NCBI GenBank assembly: GCA_020723435.1 | Contig: DYIV01000006.1 | Location: 2,329 to 44,374, forward strand | Direction of reading: 5' to 3' | Length of the DNA: 42,046 nucleotides | DNA from: Slackia heliotrinireducens | Lineage (GTDB): Bacteria > Actinomycetota > Aquicultoria > DYIV01 | The notes under the pieces: generated by a model | What the model saw: the letters and a program-made list of their open reading frames with translations, nothing else | What the model was told of the DNA's origin: nothing | Databases searched by the model: none | Translations under genes and position numbers: made by a program | Shown: one piece after another, positions 36,781 to 42,046 of the stretch | Layout: every line of letters begins with the position of its first letter | Position numbering within the stretch: the first letter of the stretch is position 1

Positions 36781-38235
36781 TTGTCACCAAGCAGCGAAGC
36801 AACCAGACGCACGGCGGTCAGATATCTGGCTGTCGCCATCGCCCTTCTCCTTTTAGTTCTGATTCTGGGCATCTTCTACTATCTGCTCACGCGCCCGCCC
36901 GAGCTCAAGGAGAGCGGGGCCAAGGATCGCAACTTCCTCTTTTCGATATACGGTTTCCAAGGCGACTTGTTACGTAGACCGACCGGGGTCGGCCTGGACG
37001 CAAAGGGCAACATCTACGTTGCCGACACCGGCAAGAAGCGCATCGTCATCTTCGATCGGGAGGGCAACTACGTCGCGACCTACGGCGAATTCGGCAAGAA
37101 GCCGCTGGAGCTGTGGGATCCGATAGACGTCGCCGTCGCGGCGGACGGACGAAGCTATGTGCTCGACAAGACTCAGAAGAAGATTGTCGTCTACGACTCG
37201 GCTCGCCGGCCGATTCACGTCATCACCTTTCCTGAGGCGCCGCTGTCGGTCGAAGTCTCCGGCGACAAGCTGTTCGTTACGACGGTCAGCGGCGTGCTCA
37301 TCGGCGACCTGAGAGGCAATCTGCTGACCGGCTACATCGCCCGGGGCAAGAAGACCGGGCAGTTCGACCTTCCCGGCGCGCTGGCGGTGGGCAAGGACGG
37401 AACCCTCTACGTCGCCGACTCTCTCAACTATAGGGTCCAGGCGATCGGGACGAACGGGAAGCCCAAGTGGGCCTATGGCAAGCCGTTGCCGCCCAAAACG
37501 GCGGTGATGTATCGAGGTGGCGACCGCAAGTTCGGCCTGCCGGCCAGCATCGCGCAGGACGACAACGGAAACCTCTACGTCGTCGACGGCCTCAACAGCG
37601 AAATCGTCGTTCTCGATTCGGATGGCGAGTTCATCGAGAAGATGGGCACGCAAGGGCACGGCGACGGCGAATTCTACTATCCGGAAGGTATCACCTATGG
37701 CGACGGTCGCCTCGTCGTGGCCGACAAGTTCAACGACCGTGTGGAGGTCTTCTCGGTACCGATCCTCGGCGGTCCGCGCTACACGGCGTATCTGCCGCTC
37801 GCACTGCTGTTGCTCCTGCTGCCGCTGCTGCTCTTCCTGCTGCGGCGCCGGGTGCGCTACGTGGCGACGTCGGCCTTTGTCGGCATGCTTGCCGCCGACG
37901 AGAACGCGGAACTCGTCGCCGACGCACTGAAGAAGGTCAACGTCTCGCCGGCGCTGGCGGAGCGCGCGAGCGGGCTGGAGAACGTCGAGCTGTCCTGGCT
38001 CAGCCGAGACATACCCTCCGATCGCGTGAGCGATCTTGTTGAGCAGTATCGCCTCGAGCAGGAAGACGCCGAGGCTCTGGCCGTGGCGCTCGGGCTGGGC
38101 GGCAGGAAGGTCCTGCTGACCGAGACCGAGGACGTCAGGCAGGCCGCCGTCGACCTGGAGGTTCCGACGCTGAGTTACGAGGAACTGATCGACACCCTGC
38201 GGTCGCCCGAAACCGAAGGCGAGGCGGCGGGATGA
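36781..38235 (+). CDS. NHL-repeat beta-propeller membrane protein with C-terminal PIN/DUF3368-like cytoplasmic domain
   Basis: NHL repeats (PTGVGLDAKGNIYVADTGKKRIVIFD, LPGALAVGKDGTLYVADSLNYRVQAIG, PEGITYGDGRLVVADKFNDRVEVF), TM1 near N-terminus, TM2 YLPLALLLLLLPLLLFLLRRRVRY, then VATSAFVGMLA...LEQEDAEALAVALGLGGRKVLLTETEDVRQAAVDLEVP. TTG start with SD taggaggt. Confidence 0.8.
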   Translation: MSPSSEATRRTAVRYLAVAIALLLLVLILGIFYYLLTRPPELKESGAKDRNFLFSIYGFQGDLLRRPTGVGLDAKGNIYVADTGKKRIVIFDREGNYVATYGEFGKKPLELWDPIDVAVAADGRSYVLDKTQKKIVVYDSARRPIHVITFPEAPLSVEVSGDKLFVTTVSGVLIGDLRGNLLTGYIARGKKTGQFDLPGALAVGKDGTLYVADSLNYRVQAIGTNGKPKWAYGKPLPPKTAVMYRGGDRKFGLPASIAQDDNGNLYVVDGLNSEIVVLDSDGEFIEKMGTQGHGDGEFYYPEGITYGDGRLVVADKFNDRVEVFSVPILGGPRYTAYLPLALLLLLLPLLLFLLRRRVRYVATSAFVGMLAADENAELVADALKKVNVSPALAERASGLENVELSWLSRDIPSDRVSDLVEQYRLEQEDAEALAVALGLGGRKVLLTETEDVRQAAVDLEVPTLSYEELIDTLRSPETEGEAAG

Positions 38236-38777
38236 GAAAGACGCCGAAGACTCTCGCCGTGGCGATAGTCGTCTCGACCCTGGGCATCCTGGCGCTGGTC
38301 GCCGGATGCTCGGGGTCGCGCGTTCCCGATCCGGAAGGGATCCCCGAGCAGACGCGCAGCGCGTCGGTCTTCTTCTCAACCGGCCGCTCGCTGTTCGAGG
38401 AGAGACGGCTCGTGGACGCGAAGGATGTGTACGGCCAGACGCTCGCGGAGCTTCTGGAGGCGCACCCGGTCACCAATCCCGATGTCGCCATCGTCCAGCC
38501 TGCGGCCAAGGTTCGCTCGGTCAAGCTGGACCGCGGGGTGCTCACCATCGACTGGGACAGAGACGTTCTGAAGTTCGAGGCGGAGCCGAAGGAGAAAGTG
38601 TTGGCGCTCGCCGCGATCCTCAGGACATTCGGCCAGTTTCCAGAGGTGAAGAAGGTTCGCTTCACAGTGGAAGGTAAGACAGACGGCAAACTCGATGGTT
38701 CGGACGTACAAGTCTTCTGGGGTCGAGTCAGCCTGCGCGGTCAGCCCTGGGACGTGCTGCGGCCCTCGACAAAGTAG
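38232..38777 (+). CDS. GerMN-domain lipoprotein
   Basis: Lipobox ALVAGC; VRSVKLDRGVLTIDWDRDVLKF...ILRTFGQFPEVKKVRFTVEGK. Confidence 0.75.
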   Translation: MRKTPKTLAVAIVVSTLGILALVAGCSGSRVPDPEGIPEQTRSASVFFSTGRSLFEERRLVDAKDVYGQTLAELLEAHPVTNPDVAIVQPAAKVRSVKLDRGVLTIDWDRDVLKFEAEPKEKVLALAAILRTFGQFPEVKKVRFTVEGKTDGKLDGSDVQVFWGRVSLRGQPWDVLRPSTK

Positions 38778-38790
38778 CCGTGGCCGTTCA

Positions 38791-40296
38791 GTGAGGACGA
38801 GGACCCCTCGGCTGCGGCGGCCGACGTGTTGTGCCGCGCTCGGTCTGATCTTCGCGGTCGTCATCTCATGGTGCGCGGCGGCTGTCGCCTCGGCGGCACC
38901 GCCTTCCGTCGTCGACGAGTCCGCTCCGGCCTACGGCCGGTCGGCATGGACCTACAAGGACATCCGCGACATCTCGTTCAAGTACGAAGGCGGCTACGCG
39001 CGCTTCGACGACACGTCGACGGCCACGTACGAGACCGATCCCCACGGCGGCTATGACACGGCGACGAACCAGTGCAAGGTCTGCCACGCTGTTCATCGCG
39101 CAGGCGGCTCCTACTCGTTGATGCGCGCCGACTCCGAAAGCGACGCCTGCGTCTACTGCCACGTCGGCGGCTCGGCGCACTCCGCCAAGACCGTCTACGA
39201 CGCCAACCCCGGTGGGATGAACACCTCGGTGGGGCACGCGATCGGCTCCACCGCTGTCGTCCCAGACTCCTCGGTCGAAGAGACCCTCGACGTGCTGGAA
39301 GTTCCGAGCGTGGACGCCTCGGGCAATCCTGCGACCGAGACGGTCTACGCCAGACGAGCCGATCCTTCCCAGAACCGCATATTCCGCCTCAGCCGGCGCC
39401 ATTCGCAGGGTCCTCCCGGCGATCTCTCCAGCGGCTACCTTCGAGTGGGGCCGACGGCGCTAACGTGCCTGTCCTGTCACCAGCCGCACAACTCTCCCGA
39501 CATCTCCTGGCGGCCGATGTCCTTCCCGGGCGACGCCACTCGGACGGCGTCCGGCTACAAGCTGCTTCGAGCCAGTCCCTCCGGCTCGATATGGGGTCCC
39601 GACGACATGCCCTACGGCGGCGGGGGTCCCTCTACGGTCTCCTACACGACTGACGGGATGAAGGGCCTGAAGGCCTATGCCGACTTCGCGACCACCGGAT
39701 ATGTGAACGCGCCCAACGTCATCCGCTCGCCGGAGACGACGCTCACGCCCGAGACCCACGGTCCCGGCAAGACGATCTGGACATCTCCCGACTGGGGCCA
39801 CAGCGAGACCTCGACGCCGGGCCCGGCCAGGGACCCCGCGGCCGTCAATCAGTACGCGCTGTCGGTGTGGTGTGCCGACTGCCACAATCTCGCCGTCGGG
39901 TACTGGCGCGAGGGAGAGATCGCCGATTTGGCCGAGCCGGCGCACGAGACATCCAGGACGCACCCCGCGCCGTTCGTGGGTGCCAACAATGGTCCGGGGC
40001 AGTGCTACAGTTGCCACCGGGCCGGGCTCAGTCCCGAGCCTGCCGACGCCGCGTATGATTCGGGCAGCGTCCAGTGCGAGAAGTGCCACTACGGAACGGG
40101 GTCCTACGCCGTCGACCCCGAGCGGACCTCTGCGTCAGGCGCCGACTTTCCACATTCGGCCGAGACGAGCGGGACGAAGATGCTCGGCGCTTGGGCGATT
40201 GGCGCTTCCGGCTCAGTCGAGCCCACGCAGATCACCCAGTCGAACCTCGATCTGGTCTGCTTGCGCTGCCACAAGCAGGGGAGCAAGACGCACTAG
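38791..40296 (+). CDS. Secreted 7-heme c-type cytochrome, paralog of 30103-31692 (cytB)
   Basis: GTG start, signal peptide; 7 CxxCH (CKVCH, CVYCH, CLSCH, CADCH, CYSCH, CEKCH, CLRCH) in the same order; strong N-terminal identity to cytA. Confidence 0.9.
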   Translation: MRTRTPRLRRPTCCAALGLIFAVVISWCAAAVASAAPPSVVDESAPAYGRSAWTYKDIRDISFKYEGGYARFDDTSTATYETDPHGGYDTATNQCKVCHAVHRAGGSYSLMRADSESDACVYCHVGGSAHSAKTVYDANPGGMNTSVGHAIGSTAVVPDSSVEETLDVLEVPSVDASGNPATETVYARRADPSQNRIFRLSRRHSQGPPGDLSSGYLRVGPTALTCLSCHQPHNSPDISWRPMSFPGDATRTASGYKLLRASPSGSIWGPDDMPYGGGGPSTVSYTTDGMKGLKAYADFATTGYVNAPNVIRSPETTLTPETHGPGKTIWTSPDWGHSETSTPGPARDPAAVNQYALSVWCADCHNLAVGYWREGEIADLAEPAHETSRTHPAPFVGANNGPGQCYSCHRAGLSPEPADAAYDSGSVQCEKCHYGTGSYAVDPERTSASGADFPHSAETSGTKMLGAWAIGASGSVEPTQITQSNLDLVCLRCHKQGSKTH

Positions 40297-40319
40297 CAAA
40301 AACCCTACCGGTTTGCTAG
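40293..40319. promoter_or_regulatory. Inverted repeat between cytB stop and cysK
   Basis: CTAGCAAA (40293-40300) / TTTGCTAG (40312-40319), perfect 8-bp arms, 11-nt spacer; no T-tract after it. Confidence 0.5.
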
Positions 40320-40390
40320 GATAACCGCTATACTCCACCCACCCTGTAGGAATTGAAATGCCGTGTTGAACGACACGCCATCGTAGCGAG

Positions 40391-41353
40391 GTGACCGACG
40401 TGCAGATGCCCAAGACCGGAATGACATGCGCTTGTGCCTTCACGGACGCGATCGATATGGTCGGCCGGACCCCGGTCGTGAGAATCAACAACCTCAATCC
40501 CAACCGCAAGGTGACGATGTGGGCCAAGCTCGAGGGCTACAATCCGATGGGGGCCGTCAAGGACCGCATCGCCAGGTTCATGATCGAGGGGGCCGAGGCC
40601 AGCGGCGCGCTGACGAAGGACAAGATCATCATGGAGCCGACCAGCGGCAACACCGGCATCGGCCTGGCCTTTGTCGCCGCCCTGAAGGGCTACAGGATCA
40701 CCATAGTCATGCCGGACTCCATGAGCATCGAGCGTCGCCAGATACTTGCCGCGTTCGGCGCCGAGATGGTTCTGACGCCGGGCAAGGACGGGATGAACGG
40801 GGCGATCGAGAAGGCCGAGGAGATGAGCGCAGATTCCCGGTACTACATGCCGCACCAGTTCGAGAATCCCGACAACGTTCGCGCTCACTATGACGGCACG
40901 GGCGCGGAGATCCTCGATCAGGTGGGACATGTCGACTGTTTCGTCGCGGGGATGGGCACGGGCGGCACGCTCATGGGCTGCTCCCGGCGCCTGCGCGAGG
41001 AGAATGAGAAGGTCAAGATCGTCGGCGTCGAGCCGTACTTCGGAAAGCCGATTCAGGGCCTGAAGAATATGGATGAGGGATACACCCCGCCCATCTTCGA
41101 TCTGGACACGCTCGATGAGAAAGTGAACTACACTCCCGAGGAGGCCTGTGAAGCGGCGCGCGAGCTGGCGCGAGCGGAGAGTCTCTTCGTGGGGATGTCG
41201 GCGGGGGCCGCCATGGCCGCCGCGATCGATCAGGCCAAGCAGATGGACTCGGGCACGCTCGTCGTCATCTTCCCTGACCGGGGCGAGAAGTATCTGAGCA
41301 CGCCGGTCTTCAAGTGCGACCAATGCGTCGAGCGTCCGTGCGAGAAGGCCTAG
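40391..41353 (+). CDS. cysK: Cysteine synthase (O-acetylserine sulfhydrylase)
   Basis: VGRTPVVRIN, KLEGYNPMGAVKDRIA, EPTSGNTGIGLA, GMGTGGTLMG; GTG start; unusual C-terminal CDQCVERPC. Confidence 0.92.
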   Translation: MTDVQMPKTGMTCACAFTDAIDMVGRTPVVRINNLNPNRKVTMWAKLEGYNPMGAVKDRIARFMIEGAEASGALTKDKIIMEPTSGNTGIGLAFVAALKGYRITIVMPDSMSIERRQILAAFGAEMVLTPGKDGMNGAIEKAEEMSADSRYYMPHQFENPDNVRAHYDGTGAEILDQVGHVDCFVAGMGTGGTLMGCSRRLREENEKVKIVGVEPYFGKPIQGLKNMDEGYTPPIFDLDTLDEKVNYTPEEACEAARELARAESLFVGMSAGAAMAAAIDQAKQMDSGTLVVIFPDRGEKYLSTPVFKCDQCVERPCEKA

Positions 41354-41366
41354 CCTCCGCGCGGGA

Positions 41367-41720
41367 TCACGCCGCCTCTTCGTCGGCCATCTCTTCCGGC
41401 GTCATGGCCGGCGCCTGCTCATAGCAGGCCGTCTCCTCCGCTTCGGCCGCGGCCTCAAGGACGGGCCGCCGAAACGTCACGACGCAGTACTCGACCCGAA
41501 CCGACTGCGCGCCCATCAGCCGAGCGAAGAACCCCGGCGAGGTGACCGTTCCCACTCTGTCGATCCTGTGGAACTCCCAGCCCTCGGCCGCCTGCTCGTT
41601 GGCGAGTGTCTCCAGGTAGTGCGCGGCCTTCTCTTTTCGGTGTTCCTTGTTCACGCGCACCGTCTGCGGCATCTGCACCATTTTGTATTCGTACTGGACC
41701 CAGCCGTAGTCATACTCCAT
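41367..41720 (-). CDS. DUF4177-like small protein
   Basis: YEYKMVQMPQTVRV...LETLANEQAAEGWEFHRIDRVGTV pattern. Confidence 0.6.
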   Translation of the reverse strand: MEYDYGWVQYEYKMVQMPQTVRVNKEHRKEKAAHYLETLANEQAAEGWEFHRIDRVGTVTSPGFFARLMGAQSVRVEYCVVTFRRPVLEAAAEAEETACYEQAPAMTPEEMADEEAA

Positions 41721-41818
41721 CGCCGCTCCTTTCCGTCGGGCTCAGGCGCGTCGGCGTTCGTAAGATACTGTATTCCCGGATACGAGATTCGGGCTCGACC
41801 GGGCAGCGAAGGCGCCGA

Positions 41819-41848
41819 TAGACAACCCGCGCTGCCGTTGTGTATACT
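41819..41848 (+). promoter_or_regulatory. Candidate promoter of edge leader RNA
   Basis: TAGACA (41819-41824), 18-nt spacer, TATACT (41843-41848). Confidence 0.5.
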
Positions 41849-41936
41849 TGGCCGCGTTGGACATATAGGAAAGCAGGGCGCAGTCCCTCACCTGTCGACG
41901 CCAAGTGAGCAGTTGACAGGTCGATTTCCCAGGAAT

Positions 41937-41965
41937 GGGTAGCTGGCTGCGCTGCCCGTTTTTTT
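41937..41965 (+). terminator. Intrinsic terminator, probably attenuator of a gene beyond the window
   Basis: GGGTAGC-tggctgc-GCTGCCC (7 bp with one G-U) followed by GTTTTTTT. Confidence 0.8.
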
Positions 41966-42046
41966 GTGCCCTAGGATGGGCCGAACGGGTGGGCTATCAG
42001 ACAACGGAGGTGGGTTCTCCACGAGCACCGAGGCACGAATTAACGA

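Noticed and set aside
36970-38379. 469-aa minus-strand ORF antisense to the NHL gene
   Set aside because: Composition is the GC-rich shadow of the NHL/GerMN coding strand (Arg/Asp/Val/His-rich, no domain motifs); the sense frame has clear NHL and PIN-like signatures.
1-42046. CRISPR, tRNA/rRNA, transposon or prophage content
   Set aside because: None recognised on either strand by eye; a tRNAscan/Infernal run would be needed to be certain for tRNAs.

Overview
High-GC bacterial window, read as about 37 CDSs in ordinary dense operons. The taxonomic impression is an uncultured anaerobic actinobacterial-type lineage; this is inference only. No rRNA, tRNA, CRISPR, transposase or phage gene was recognised. 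From left to right: (1) an exopolysaccharide end (GDP-fucose synthase tail, BY-kinase, DUF4012 protein); (2) an M48 protease; (3) a zinc-ribbon/DUF2318/FtsX-LolD ABC cassette resembling the Fe-associated Cj1660-1663/Fet type; (4) housekeeping genes (MTA/SAH deaminase, phasin-like protein, AarF kinase, site-2 protease, phosphoesterase); (5) a structured RNA candidate before a DUF166 gene; (6) a multiheme cytochrome on the minus strand with 11 CxxCH plus one CX13CH; (7) a YbhGFSR-like ABC-2 exporter with TetR; (8) thrS; (9) a translationally coupled PadR-DUF4388-like / 7TM pair divergent from (10) a multiheme cytochrome locus. That locus has two paralogous 7-heme secreted cytochromes flanking two 12-heme membrane cytochromes, FxLYD-like, lipoprotein, TPR, NHL and GerMN genes. 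Best leads: the NHL propeller protein has a second TM and a C-terminal PIN/DUF3368-like domain with apparently altered catalytic acids; the cytochrome locus as a possible Gram-positive extracellular electron-transfer/nanowire system with its own regulator pair; and RNA candidates at 15333-15571 and 41849-41965. All domain and family names are from reading the translated sequence, not from a search.
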